Source: Trissonchulus latispiculum (lineage: Eukaryota; Nematoda; Enoplea; Enoplida; Ironidae). Taken from it: 64,000 bases of DNA. The stretch covers positions 1 through 64,000 of the forward strand of contig JASAND010005608.1 of the NCBI GenBank assembly GCA_030248195.1, written 5' to 3'. The position numbers were made by a program, and so were the translations under genes. The notes beneath the pieces were generated by a model. The model was not told the DNA's origin. It did not search any database and saw only the letters and a list, made by a program, of their open reading frames with translations. Of this stretch, positions 1 to 11,473 are shown in pieces; the stretch's first letter is position 1; every line of letters starts with the position of its first letter.

Positions 1-1218
1 GGTTAACTAATTTTACGCCTCACGACAATCTTGAGTTCTATGCTAGTGCTAACAAAGTGAGACTGTCCTTCGGACAAGTTACGAATGCTGTAGCGGTACC
101 AGAGTGAAACTAGCCTAACACAAAAGTACCGTTACCCCGCGAGAGCAACTCAAGCGAGGAGACCGTGGCACAAGTGAATAACACACCAACCGCGCAGGAG
201 CCGGCCGGGGAAGCCTCGCCAAATATATAGCCCTAGTGAGTGGGTGACACCCGCTCACCTCAGAAATAGCACTAAACTAACCTAGGAGCTCAGTAATTAC
301 CTACCAAAAGTACACAAAGCTAGTGGAGATATTTAATAAGTACAGCAAGTATTTATGGAAATATAGCAAATGTAGAAATACCTAGTATATAAATTTAGGG
401 GGGGCAAAGCCCAACTGGCAAACAAACAGTTATACTAATAGAAAGAACTTACACACACAGACTCACCACTTTATATGGGCGAAGCCCCGCTAACGTAACA
501 ATGCAAAGGCCCACTGGATAAATACAGGGGGAGACAACTGTACAGGAGAATATGGAGAGAATAGAGAGAGAAAACACGACTGTACTGTACAAGGGAAAAC
601 CCACAACTGAAAAGGGGAGAAGTTTGACCGAAACCCCCTCCCAAGAGAAGCGCCCTCTAGCTGGGGTGTCCCAATCATGTAGCTCCAAGGGGGGGCCCCA
701 CCCATCCAAACCTATCCTATAGGTGGAGCTACATGACACGTGGAGGAATGCTTGCTGACTAGGCAAGCCAACTAGTAGCTAAGTAGATTGATTTCGTAAT
801 AATTGTAATAACGAAAAGGTTGACCGTTACAGTCAGCCTCTTGCGTTACAATGCTTTGGACGAAAGAATGTGAACGAATTTTTGGTGGCTTGTATTTAAC
901 AACAATGTCCTTGAGCTTGTTTACTAGATCAAGTTTTGCGTGCATTGCAAAACTTTATGCTAACTTACCAATTCGAGTTGTCATATTTCTACTTCCAATT
1001 CTAGTTACTACATATTGTGTTTCTAGCCCAGCACAGCAGCATACATAGATCAGAAAGACCTCAGCTAGACAACTAAACATTCTATATCTCAATGTCTAAC
1101 ACACCGGTTCCACTAACCTTTTATTAGAAATACAACAAATTGTAATGTTTTAACATCCCTAAATGTACCAAATCCAGTTTTCTTCAGTATTTTGGACCCG
1201 GACCCGGCGTCAACTCAG
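1..1218. other. Intergenic flank, no gene seen
   Basis: No coding region with recognisable protein character is visible on either strand; the open frames are short and of low-complexity composition. The stretch around 640-730 is rich in G and C runs. A sharp change in texture occurs near 850, after a GTTACA that resembles the end of an LTR, but I find no partner copy in the window. Confidence 0.5.
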
Positions 1219-1431
1219 AGGCAGGCCGCGATCATCCTAGCGCACAATTTTGAGTAATTTTACTTCTTTTGCTTAATCTATATAATTTTGTGGAATTACG
1301 CTTTCGAATTACGAATTTCGGAATGACAAAGAAATTTTAATGACACTATAGTGTGTAAGATGTGTTTTACACTGCAAAAACCTACTTTAAATCTAGTTCC
1401 ACTTAGCTTTTCGAAGAAATCATTTCGGATC
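1219..1431 (+). repeat. Dispersed repeat family R1, copy A
   Basis: About 213 bp that recurs at 35915-36133 in the same orientation with only scattered differences. Both copies start at AGGCAGGCCGCGATCATCCT and end at TTTCGGATC. No coding capacity is seen. The two copies lie on opposite sides of the giant retroelement but outside its LTRs, so they are separate insertions of a non-autonomous repeat or pieces of a larger one. Confidence 0.85.
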
Positions 1432-1802
1432 AACTCCAGCTGACATCATCAAAAAGTAAAAATCGAGTAATTAGTTTTTCCGCGAACCTACTTTATCGAG
1501 TTCAGCTAGTGCCGACACATAACCTTAATGCGGAAAATATAACTCCATCAGAAGGAAAGACAATAAAAAAGATTAAAAATGGCTACATATAACGTTTATT
1601 TTATCGATTGAAAAAGTTACCTGGGAGGATGTTTGATACGGTGAACCGCTTTAATTTGACAGCGGAATTTAAAAATATTAAAAAAACTTATCATTAGGCG
1701 ACTCGACAAGAGTACTTGAGGTTGAATAAGTACACTAATGGCGATGCACAATTTGATTACATTTATGACCAAGTGTTGTATGAATTCATCATGTTTTGCA
1801 TA

Positions 1803-2010
1803 GGTGGTGCATGCATTAGCCTTGTTTTCAGTTACATTTTCAGAAGGTGGCGCATGAGTTTGTCCAGTTTTCCTTTTTCATGCGTGGCGCTGAATTTGTC
1901 GAAAAATTGAGCGGGTGCCACATGAATACATCAAAAAACGAAATGGAGTGGCGCATGAAGTCGTCAACAAATTTTTGGGTGGCACATAAAAGCGTTGCCC
2001 TTTTTTGCAA
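1803..2010 (+). repeat. Degenerate tandem array with GTGGCGCATGA core
   Basis: Variants of a GTGGCGCATGA-like core recur about six times at irregular spacing of roughly 30-45 bp. The copies are strongly diverged. Non-coding minisatellite; no function can be inferred. Confidence 0.4.
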
Positions 2011-2604
2011 TTCGTCGTAGTTGTATACCAAAATCCGAATATTCAACAAACCCACCGTCTGCATTCTTTAGACAATTGTAAAATCACTGAACTGATGCCA
2101 ATTATGAACTACTTGTTACTACTATACGAGATTTAATTTGCAAAACTTTAACTACATAGTTCAGGATACACATTTCAGTCTAAATTGCTAAAATTATGGC
2201 TGTCTGAAACGTCTGCAATTTGAAATAAAAAGACAAAACATAGTTAGTCGCTGTAAGCCTAACAAGTCGTTTTTGTTTAATATGAATTGGTTTTTAAATC
2301 CAACGCCGAATTTGTTTTGATCGCGTCTGTTGTAATTGAGAATGCAATTACTTTTGGCATAATAAATGTTGTCTTTCGGTACAGGCTGTAGACAAGTCTA
2401 GACGCCGGTTTTCGCTTCTACAACACATAGATGCATGTTTATTCTGTGCAGTTTGTGATTCGAGCAAGTTTAGTAAGGACAAAATTTAGTAACCATAACG
2501 ACCATTTCTTTTAGTGTGGAATGACCTCACCAATTCTAGAAGATACAAGAATGTTTGTTCAGTTTGCAGAAAACAACTATTTAATGAACATCGCTGGCTG
2601 TATT

Positions 2605-2634
2605 GTAGTAGTAGTAGTAGTAGTAGTAATAGTA
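2605..2634 (+). repeat. Trinucleotide microsatellite (GTA)n
   Basis: Roughly ten uninterrupted GTA/TAG units, directly followed by a GTGATGG motif and the short-period repeat at 2651. Confidence 0.9.
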
Positions 2635-2650
2635 TGTAGCAGTGATGGAA

Positions 2651-2732
2651 CCGGGTCACTTAGGCTTGACCCGGTGACCCGGTGACCCGGTTGAGCCCTG
2701 ACCCGGTGACCCGATGACCCGGTGACCCGGTT
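2651..2732 (+). repeat. Short-period island of CCGGTGACC units
   Basis: A 9-bp CCGGTGACC-type unit is repeated about seven times with point changes. It resembles in style, but not sequence, the GGATCGG islands at 3305 and 36132 and the CCCGTCC islands at 50880 and 53525. Confidence 0.8.
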
Positions 2733-3304
2733 TTTCAGAATATTCCATAATTTGCAAGAAATTTTTGATTTTGCCTAAAAACGCTAAATTTTTGGCTTCC
2801 ATCACCACACGGAAAATAATAAGTGTGAGTTGTGACATATGTTTACTCTTGGTTTTTTTGAAAAGTATACCCTCACCATGTCCGTCTTCCGGGTAGTCAG
2901 ATTTAACCTGTTTATGCTTCTCTCATACTTTTAATAAGTATTTTCTAAATTTATGCAGAGATGAGTTGGCAAAAGCGATAATTTATCCGTATGCGAAATT
3001 TTGTAGGGTCTACTTTTGCGAGTACTTGACTAAAAACACGGAGAATATACTTTAAACATTTGGTTTTTATTTTGCATTGCGTTAGTTGTTCACGTATACA
3101 TCTTCAACATTTACCTTGGTTGCAAAAATATATATTAATCAACAAACCGTTCAAATAGATTTATACAAGTCATGAAACTGATAAAGCCAAGCAATATAAT
3201 CTGTCATAGACAGACAGATTCATATAACCTCAGCTGCGAAAGTGCTCAAGACAAATAATAAAACAAGTTACCCCATAAAAGGGTATAATTCCGCTCTAGT
3301 GATG

Positions 3305-3422
3305 TGGATCGGATCGGCAAAATCGATCCGATCCGCGATCCGGAGGTCGGATCGGATCGGTAGACCTGCTTTATCGGTCTGGATCGGATCGCTTGAGTCA
3401 GCCGGATCGGCGATCCGACTTG
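3305..3422 (+). repeat. Short-period island of GGATCGG units, copy 1
   Basis: Repeated GGATCGG and its complement CCGATCC alternate, so the island can fold on itself. It starts with AGTGATGTGGATCGG; a related motif occurs in inverted orientation at the edge of the second island near 36250. Non-coding. Confidence 0.85.
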
Positions 3423-4248
3423 ATACCCAACATCACATAAAATTAAACCGTACCCGACTCATATTTGTTACTGAACTTGACTTCTATCACTGCACTGTTT
3501 GGTGCGTACGTTGCTAGTACAATATTTTCCTTCTACAAACCAAACTTTATTTTGGTTTTTGGGTCTCTCAAACTTAGCATTCACTAAGTATGTAACAACT
3601 TATTACAGCAACTTAGCACTTTTACATACTATATAATTTTATGCAATGCATCTGGCATCAAAGTGCAGAATCAAGACCCGCTGTTACTATGCTGCTAAGT
3701 AGTAATGAAAAACTAATTATTAATTATTGAATTAATGTATAACTCTACGTACGTAGCCTTAGCACACCCATTGCTTGAGTCAGACCCAAAACCTTTTGAG
3801 TCATAATCCTTGGGTGGAGTGCTCCTTGATCTACCCCTTACTTTTCTTTGATCCGCTCTCGATTTTTCCGAAATCCACTTTTAAAGTGGTGTGCGGGAGG
3901 GTACCGTTGCACACCAATTTTTGAGTCATGGAACGATATTCTGCAGATAGTTTGCAAATTTATTCGTCTTCATGATCCACTCATCAAAAACAATTCAAAT
4001 TCCTTCTATTGAAAGAAATTTTAAAAATAAAAATTAAAAAATAGACCTGTATTTTACACAATCTGTAAATGGCTTGTAGCGGCTAGTCTGCTTCCCGTCC
4101 GCTCACCAAAGCTAAGCAGGTTCTGGCTGTAAGCTAATACCAATTTGCTAACGTCAACCGCATTATAATATGCGCAAAAATATTAACAATTAGACGTGTT
4201 AGAAGATTCTTACAAAAAAATACAAAAACTTCTACTTAATTTTTGAAT
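3423..4248. other. Non-coding, AT-rich, nothing identified
   Basis: No open frame of protein-like composition, no tRNA fold and no repeat partner in this window were seen. Confidence 0.5.
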
Positions 4249-4501
4249 TTTTATACATATGAAATTCCAAGTACACTGCGTCCCGTCCGCTCACCCAGAA
4301 TGGTCAGACGTTTGATTAAAATATTCAAAGAAATTTGGCTTAAATTTTTTAGTTTTCTGATTTTCAGAATGACACTATTTATCCTAGCTCAAATATTGCG
4401 TTTGAAAAAAATTTAATGACTTCGTGTTTTTTACGCTAACACCTGCCCATTCTGGGTGAGCGGACGGAAAGCAGTGTACTTGGAATCTCATATGTATAAA
4501 A
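4249..4501. mobile_element. MITE-like inverted-repeat element, abutting the giant LTR
   Basis: Two arms of about 54 bp (4249-4302 and 4447-4501) are inverted copies of each other with few mismatches and flank about 144 bp of AT-rich DNA. The arms share blocks such as CCAAGTACACTG and CCGTCCGCTCACCCAGAATGG. There is no coding capacity, as in MITEs. The right arm ends exactly where the retroelement LTR begins (4501/4502). The sequence expected beyond the right arm does not resume after the other LTR, so the retroelement insertion or a later recombination probably removed it. Confidence 0.7.
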
Positions 4502-4604
4502 TGTAATGAAGTTGCTAGGCTCCGAAGACAGAAAACGCTCTGCTCTCCGGTCTAGTGACAGAAACCGCTCTGCACTTGATTACACGGAAGGTCAGCGCGT
4601 CCAC

Positions 4605-4907
4605 TTAGGAAAGTAGACTTAGGCACCGGATCTCCGAAAGGTGGTGTTCCAAAATCAGAGATTCCCTGCAGCCAACCTTGGTAGGGGTCTTCTTCGTGAG
4701 TTCGTTTGTTGCACTGGATTCCAGCTGATCAGCAAGAGGGGTCAGCACTTGCTTGGATTTGATCGCTGGATTGACGATGAGTCTTCTGCTTCCTGACCAG
4801 AACTTACCTTTGAGTAGTCCTGATCCAATCTTTAGGCTAACGCGCCTGACTTTCAGAGACAATCGCGCCTCTCCGCTAAACTCTGAGACTCTCTCTAAGT
4901 CTGACAC
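4605..4907 (-). other. Conserved small open frame near the inner end of the LTR
   Basis: A 100-codon frame in the sense direction of the element, matched at 29505-29858. The two translations differ at only a few of the shared ~90 residues, and the DNA here is clearly better conserved (about 2% by eye) than most of the LTR. In the 5' LTR copy it would lie in the RNA leader. It may be a leader peptide, or simply conserved packaging or structural RNA; I recognise no family and see no strong start context. Confidence 0.25.
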
Positions 4908-5093
4908 ACCAATTATTTATTACACCTGTTACAGGTATTATGGGTACACTCTTTGGCAAAATTACAAATTACAATACAAAAATGCGTTACTAACAGGGGT
5001 CGTTACAACTGTGCAAAACAGACACAATTACAATTCAGTACAGTATACAATTTACTGTACCAGAGTTGCCAGTTACCCGTTTTAGGTTATTAT

Positions 5094-5122
5094 TAATATT
5101 ATCCTAATTTAGGATAATATTA
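5094..5122. repeat. Perfect hairpin in 3' LTR (13-bp stem)
   Basis: TAATATTATCCTA and its complement flank a 3-nt loop. The same hairpin is intact at 29995-30023 in the other LTR although flanking bases differ. Confidence 0.8.
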
Positions 5123-6062
5123 CCCAAGTTATAGGTTTTAGGTTAGGGACAAGGTTCAGTGATACTTCTTCTTCTTCCTTTTGCTAAACTCTGTCCTTAC
5201 TACCTAATTATTACACTGTCTCCAACTCGCGACTAACCAAGTACCTATATGCTTTCTCGTGCGCCTATATGCTTGTGCTGTGCGACTCTTTATCCGTCCT
5301 TACACACGGATTATTAAACTACAATTCAGCAAACTACAATCAAACAATTATTAACTGAGATAAACCTGGGGTCGGTCTATGGGTGAGTCCCCGAATCGTT
5401 GGACACTGCTTTCCCGAAGGTCCGCTCCAACACCTAGACAGGGTTACTGTACGGAACTGGCTTTTTGAGGAAATACAGAAAGTGGGGGATTTCCTGGTTC
5501 TGCCTTACTTATTCCTGATTAATAAAAATTAAACAACTACACAGTTCAACAAATCTACGGCTTCTTCTTCTTCACTGAGGATGGGGCGGCGCTTAGGCCA
5601 GAGACACGGGAGAAACGCCTCCCGACTTAAAACTGATGATAAAAAGGGTTGAATTCATGATGAGATCGAAAAGAGAATAGGTGTTTTAGTCCCTTTCTAG
5701 GTGAACAGATTTAGGCCTTTAGGTTTTTGGTTTAACCTCCCACTTTGACCAGGCGGTGCTACGCTCGCTGTCTCTGTCTTAATCCGCTACTCGGCACTAC
5801 AAGCCGTCTATGTACCTTCCAAAATGACTGTTCCTGACTGACTGATTAACTGACTGACTGTCTGATCCGGACTTCTGCGGTCCAACAACTGAGCTACTGA
5901 ATACTGAGAGACACAAGACTAATGATCCACGGGCAGATCAGATTCGGATAGAGCAGCGTAGCTTCGTCTCCGCACCTGAATCAAATGGGTTAAAACCCAT
6001 TAGTACAAGATTATGGTGCGGGAATCGAACCCAGCAACCATTACTCGTTCCTTTGCTTTCCA

Positions 6063-6086
6063 GGCCCAAAATGTGCATTTTGGGCC
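6063..6086. repeat. Perfect hairpin in 3' LTR
   Basis: GGCCCAAAATG and CATTTTGGGCC pair around a 2-nt centre. It is conserved at 30980-31003. Confidence 0.75.
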
Positions 6087-6530
6087 CCGTTTGAACTTGC
6101 AACTTGAAGAATTGACTAAAAACTGTGGGTTACTGCCTGTTTGGCAATATTAACCGTTCTGGTAACTTCCTGCCACCAATTGGGCCTTCCCGGCCTCTGC
6201 TAACTTGTATTATCAGAACTTAGTTAAACTTGCCGCAATTTCGGCTTGAGCGAAGTGATTCGTAAGGTTTCCACCTTGGGCCCGGCTGGGCCTAACTGAG
6301 TTTGTAATTACACAAAATGTGCTTGAGAAATGTACTAAACTTGTGCTGTTTACGACCTATATTTCGACTTCCTTTGCTTCTGTCCTTTCCTTGCACAGAC
6401 CGGCCTTCTAGGGCCATTTTGGTGTAAATTGCGTTGATTCTGACCAACTTTTGCACAATCTTTAGAGCAAACCATAATACTGACTGATATTAACGTTTTC
6501 GGCCTGTGTTTGGCCTAATTTTGTTGATTT

Positions 6531-6560
6531 GTCACGGGAAATGGGTTCATTTCCCGTGAC
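6531..6560. repeat. Perfect hairpin in 3' LTR (13-bp stem, 4-nt loop)
   Basis: GTCACGGGAAATG pairs with CATTTCCCGTGAC around GGTT. It is identical at 31446-31475. Confidence 0.8.
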
Positions 6561-7396
6561 CCAAAGATTACATCAAATATATGTACGAAACTGGACATTT
6601 TGGAGTGCATTTCTGATATTGGAAGATGGTCATTTGTTAAACACTTATGATAATTGTCCTGACTAATGCCTACCTACCTATATTAACTAACTAAAGCCTA
6701 CGTAATATTAAGATTAACTTGGAACTAAAGCCTACGTAACATTAATGTTAACTTTCGATTACCTGGTGCTTTAACATAAAATCCTTATTAATTATTTATT
6801 TGCGGGTTTGGGACTGAGATAACAAACTTAAAATGAAACCTACTGGCTGACTGTGAGTGAGTTTTTTGCATGTAATTTAGTTTTAATCAGTTAAGCAAAA
6901 AGGCAAAAACTCACTCACTCACTGTCTCAGCAGCCATTCTACGCAGTCCCTACTTACCGACCTACCGACCTACCGAACTACGTCTACTTCTAAATCTACC
7001 TACCCCTTATCCTAGTGCCCTAACAGGGGACGTGCCGAACCGCTATTCGATCCGGTGCTGGCAACCCCAGCAGCCAGCCGAGTGGAAGTCGCGCAAACTA
7101 CCACCCTTTCACACGAGCACATAATTGCATTCGTGCAAAACTGGCATATAAATTAGCAAAATTTCGATGAAAACGAATTTAGGTAAAAATTATATATTCT
7201 TGTAGAGCTTGAAAAACTGAACATTTTTTGTGCTTACAGCACCAAAAAATGTTAAGTAATTAGTGAGAAAAACATAATTAAAGTTTGGTCCTACATATGC
7301 ATAATTAGCACATCTAATGTATTAATTAAAATGCACACACGCTGGGTTGCTAAATTGCTTCCTTATATAGGCTGGCTTAAACTTGTTCTAATTGTA

Positions 7397-7470
7397 ACCC
7401 GTGTAGCTCAAATGGATGAGCACTGGATCTATTAATCCAGAGGACCTGAGTTCGAATCTCAGCACGGGCC
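7397..7470 (+). tRNA. tRNA-like sequence inside the 3' LTR, antisense to the element
   Basis: Acceptor arms ACCCGTG and CACGGGC pair (one wobble). A D arm with GCTC/GAGC, an anticodon stem CTGGA/TCCAG and a T arm CTGAG-TTCGAAT-CTCAG follow in tRNA order. The region between the anticodon-stem halves is 8 nt rather than 7, so the anticodon is uncertain (ATT if the loop is CTATTAA). A-box-like TAGCTCAAATGG and B-box-like GTTCGAATC could serve RNA polymerase III. A tRNA-derived pseudogene or an embedded promoter are both possible. Confidence 0.7.
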
Positions 7471-8516
7471 TACTTCTTTTCTTTTAGTTTGGTTCGTCTT
7501 TTGGCCTCTTACATAGGAATTTGTGTGATTACGGTAACGACAGTGAACCCATGTTAGTTTTAAACCAAGCCCGTTGATACCCCACTCTTAACTGAACCTA
7601 ACTAGTGCCCAATTATTAGGAACTTCAATTAATTAATACAATAAAACTACGGACATTTCCTACCTAGTACTCAGAAAACTACTAGTCCGCTAATCGGATG
7701 TCTACCTTATGAAACTAAGATTTCGGATTCGTTTCGTAATAGTTTAAACCGTTCTATTCTGGTCCTGATTTGGCTAATTCTGGATTCCGTGAATGCGGCT
7801 CATCCGTCCCCTAATCGCAGGGCAACCTACACGGATGACCGGAAATCCAGCAGGTTTGGGCAGACCTAATGGGGGTCCCCGTGACCCTAGGCTGCCAAAC
7901 CTGCCTAAATCGCCAGAATTACCTGTATTTCTTGTACCCATTTTACGACTTTCACTCCAAAATCAGCACTTTTGCAGCAATTACACGTCCAACTGATACA
8001 CATTACAGATTTTAATTTATTTATATTTTGGGGTCCAAATTGCTACTCAATTTGGCCCACTTTCCCGCCTACTATCTGAGCGTTTTACTCATTCACTCTG
8101 GCAGTCCCAATACCCTTATCAAACAAAGGGGGTTTACATGGTATGCCCTCTTTCACACTCACAATCACACAATTTTGATTACTAATTCTCACTTTATAAA
8201 AGAAGGCTAGCTCTGGAACCTCACACTCCATGAGGGGTTTACCCAGGCAGCCACTTACGTAAATATGGGGGGTCTCATTCACACAACAAATTACAATAAT
8301 ATTGGCACAGATGATTACACAAACATAATACATCCTAACTACTCCTTAACAAAACCTACCTACTTGTAGTATGCATATTTCTTCCCTAATTCTGGGTTAA
8401 CTTTGATTAACCTCTTCCAGTATTTTGTTTTAAACTTTGGGACTTTGATAACTTTGATAAAAGAAAATTTTGTTGGATTTTTGGAAACTTTGGTAATTTG
8501 AATTGAAAGCAGAACG

Positions 8517-10152
8517 AGTAATAATTGCTCAGGCAATTATTACTAACAACAAATCACACAAGTACTTCCGCTAAGGACAGCATCAGATTGATTAAGTTAA
8601 CACGGGGAATTCGGCCATTCCCTTTAAAACAACTTGATAATTAATGATTAAAAATGATTCGGGGTTTTTAATGCCTACTGATTTTTTTGGATAAGCCGAA
8701 CCACACAACATTGCCGTTTGCAATCACAGTACATAATTACAGACAATATGAGTTAGCCTCAATAGCGCCTACTTTTGCGAATATGGCCGGCAATTCCTAA
8801 TTGCCGGCTGTGGGGAAAACAATCCCTAAATTAACTCAGTTCTGAACATGAGGTCATGACCAAGGGACCTCCTATCTCAACTCAGGGGTGGGTCCCCACT
8901 CAAAATCCCAAGCTTCATAATTAAAACCCCGAAAAAACAGCATCAATACACAAAATATTTTGGGCGTAAGCCCCTATAAAAATTAAGGCCATTCAGGCCG
9001 TGGCTTGGTTGACAAAGTTAATTTTAAATAAAGGCCCGAAGGCCACAAAAAGTGAAGTTTTAGGCCAAAAGGGCCTCTTAAAAATCCCTAAAATGCGTTC
9101 CTGGTGTGTGATTTTGGCCGAGCATAGTGCGCTCATTTGGCCCTCAACGTGCGGTGTTCGTCGTGTTGCTCAGTTCATCCCTTCTGACCAGTGTGGGTCA
9201 GAAGGGGGCCCTAACTCGAGTCCTAACCGGGGAAAGCACGTCTTTTATTCCCGGCCAAAACGCTGGCACAACGGGAAGACGTGCTAATATGGGGGGGGGA
9301 AACACCCTACCGCGCTCGGCCGAGACTCAGACGAACACTGACTGAGAAATTTGAAATTTTCCAGTGAGCTGACAGAAGTCTGACAGCTCACTGGTGTTTG
9401 CTTTTCAGGCGGGCGTCTTTTGATTTTTATTGGGGCTTCCAGAAACTTCTGGAAGCTCCCTATGTTAATACATGTGCCCAAGTCGGGCTGGCCACGCGGC
9501 TGGTCCGTTGGAGGGGAGATTAATGAGAAAATGGAGTTATTACCCTCCAACTGACCCCAAATTTGATGGATTCCCCAAGCCGAATTTTGGGAAACGTTGC
9601 AGACTTTTTGGTTACCACGTAAAGGTAACCAAAGGGGAAATTACTGACTTTGAAAATGAAGGTAAAAGAATTAAAAAACGAAATTGTACAAAATAAAGGC
9701 CACTCGGGGCCGAATGTGAAAAAATAAGTATTAACTGCTACTTTGGCATTGTTATTTAGTAAAATTTGTTTTTATTATTTTTGGGCCTTCCCTTGTCTCC
9801 TGGCCCCTTTCTTTCTTTTCAGCCTTGACCTTTCGGCCGTAGACAAGGGAAGCCGCCCGTTGATCCCAGCAACAATTGTCCTTCCTAGCCAAGACTCTGA
9901 GTCTAACTAGAAAGGAGAGGGAAGGGCAATTGTTGCGTAAAAGTATGCATACTATTAGCTACGTAATTTTCTAGAAACTAAAACTTAAATATTCTTAATC
10001 AACGTACCTAATTACCTAAGACTAACTACTTTCGTTTCTTTTAAATTGTTAGGGAGGGAGCTAAGCCCCCTCCGAACGTAATTCCACGCTATAGTTATGT
10101 GTTAAAGTCTTTCCCTGCGAGGCAAGTCTCTGCTGGGAGAGAGCCAGCAGAG
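8517..10152. repeat. Hairpin array in 3' LTR
   Basis: At least six strong inverted repeats lie in series: 8517-8544, 8786-8808, about 9234-9285, 9361-9394, 9869-9936 and 10128-10152. Further weaker ones are near 9427, 9610 and 9790. Stems are 8-12 bp. The matching positions of the 5' LTR (33101-34720) keep most stems while loops differ. This is suggestive of selected RNA or DNA structure. Confidence 0.7.
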
Positions 10153-11473
10153 GCTCTGGGGGTGTGAATGGAAACATGAATGGGCGTAACCTCACACATA
10201 GTTACGCATTGTTGTAAGGCCACCCAAGGCCAATATTACAAAATTAAAATGTAACTTAAACAAAACTTCTTTTACTTATAACTTTCGCAATATTGGGAGT
10301 TAGGTGACCGAGTTTGGAGTTTTAGAATCAGCAGAGAATTGCCTTTCAGATAAAACCAACTTGTATTTTGACCAAAAATTGCACAAATCGACTAATTATT
10401 ACCTAAACAATGCAGATTATACCTAATTAGTACCTTTGAACCCTACATAACACTATTTCATGCCCCTAATGGGCAAGTTATGACCTTATTTTGATCCATC
10501 TTCCAATACTCTCACTTATTAACTGCGTAAAACGTTTTAAACTCGAAGTTTCTTGCTAAACTGCTGGTTATTAAGCAACTTCCTCCTTTGAACTTATTTT
10601 CCTTGATGATTTTCGGCTATTTTAAACAGTTTCTGAATGATTTTCTTGACAATTTGAGGCCTTATTCGTGGCCTGGGAAGAGTAACGACTCCTCCATTAT
10701 AAGGAAAACCGTGTTAGGGCCTATTACTGACCCGGGAAGGGTAACGACCCCTCCGTTACGGACTGATGACCTACCTAAGCTTCCTTAAACTGCGTTCCAC
10801 TGTGATTCTATTCCATTTTTGTATCGTTTGCGTGCGCGTAATGCCGTTTCATGCCTTATTCTTCCTATTTACACTAGAACCTATGTCCCTAATAATGAGT
10901 TTCTGGGGGGTTTCACACTGACTGGCAACTCTGGTAACTGCAAGACAGTTACTTTTTACAATGCTTGGACGTTTCACAATTCACATCAAAATTTCACAAG
11001 CACACCACTCATAACCAATACATTATAAACTCAGATCAATTCCATCAAAAACCATGACCTACTACAGATTGAGCTTTTCCCGGTGCCTTTTAGGCCTTAT
11101 TTTGCCTTTTCCATTACAACCTCCACAAGTAAAAGGGCTAGGTTTTTAACTAGGGGGGAGAAGATAAAACAATTGAGAAATCTCCCGACAACCATAACTT
11201 GTATCAAAATGCTATCATGACTTCACCAGTTCATTAACCAATCAATTGCATACATATCAATACATCAATTCCTGAAAGACGGATAAAGGCTTGCGTTTCG
11301 CGTACGGTGCGGTGAGTTCGTAATCACTCTTAATACTCAACAATCATCTATTATATTATTATCTAAAGTTACTTAACTACTTCCTATTCTATATTCACTA
11401 ATACTTATGGCCATCTTGGCCCTTACAGAATACTACTACTAACCGACGTTACTAACTATACTCCATTGCCTAT

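Larger units (their letters stand above)
4502..11118 (-). repeat. 3' LTR of the giant element (6617 bp)
   Basis: A direct repeat of 29402-35691 in the same orientation. It begins TGTAATGAAG and ends TTCCATTACA on the plus strand. A hand comparison of one stretch of about 370 bp gave roughly 25-30 differences, so the two LTRs are about 7% diverged. The segment about 6985-7365 has no counterpart in the other LTR, which has a different segment of about 90 bp at about 31875-31965. It contains a tRNA-like sequence on the opposite strand and many perfect hairpins. Confidence 0.93.

Noticed and set aside
1..850. Possible end of another LTR, finishing GTTACA at 850
   Set aside because: No second copy, primer site or polypurine tract can be shown in the window.
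6003..6100. Second tRNA-like sequence (minus strand, GGGTTCGATTCCCG) in the LTRs
   Set aside because: Only a B-box-like T arm can be seen; the rest does not fold as a tRNA.
7793..7996. Small Pro-rich frame present in both LTRs (also 32379-32666)
   Set aside because: Antisense to the element, and the differences between copies change residues freely; no sign of coding constraint.
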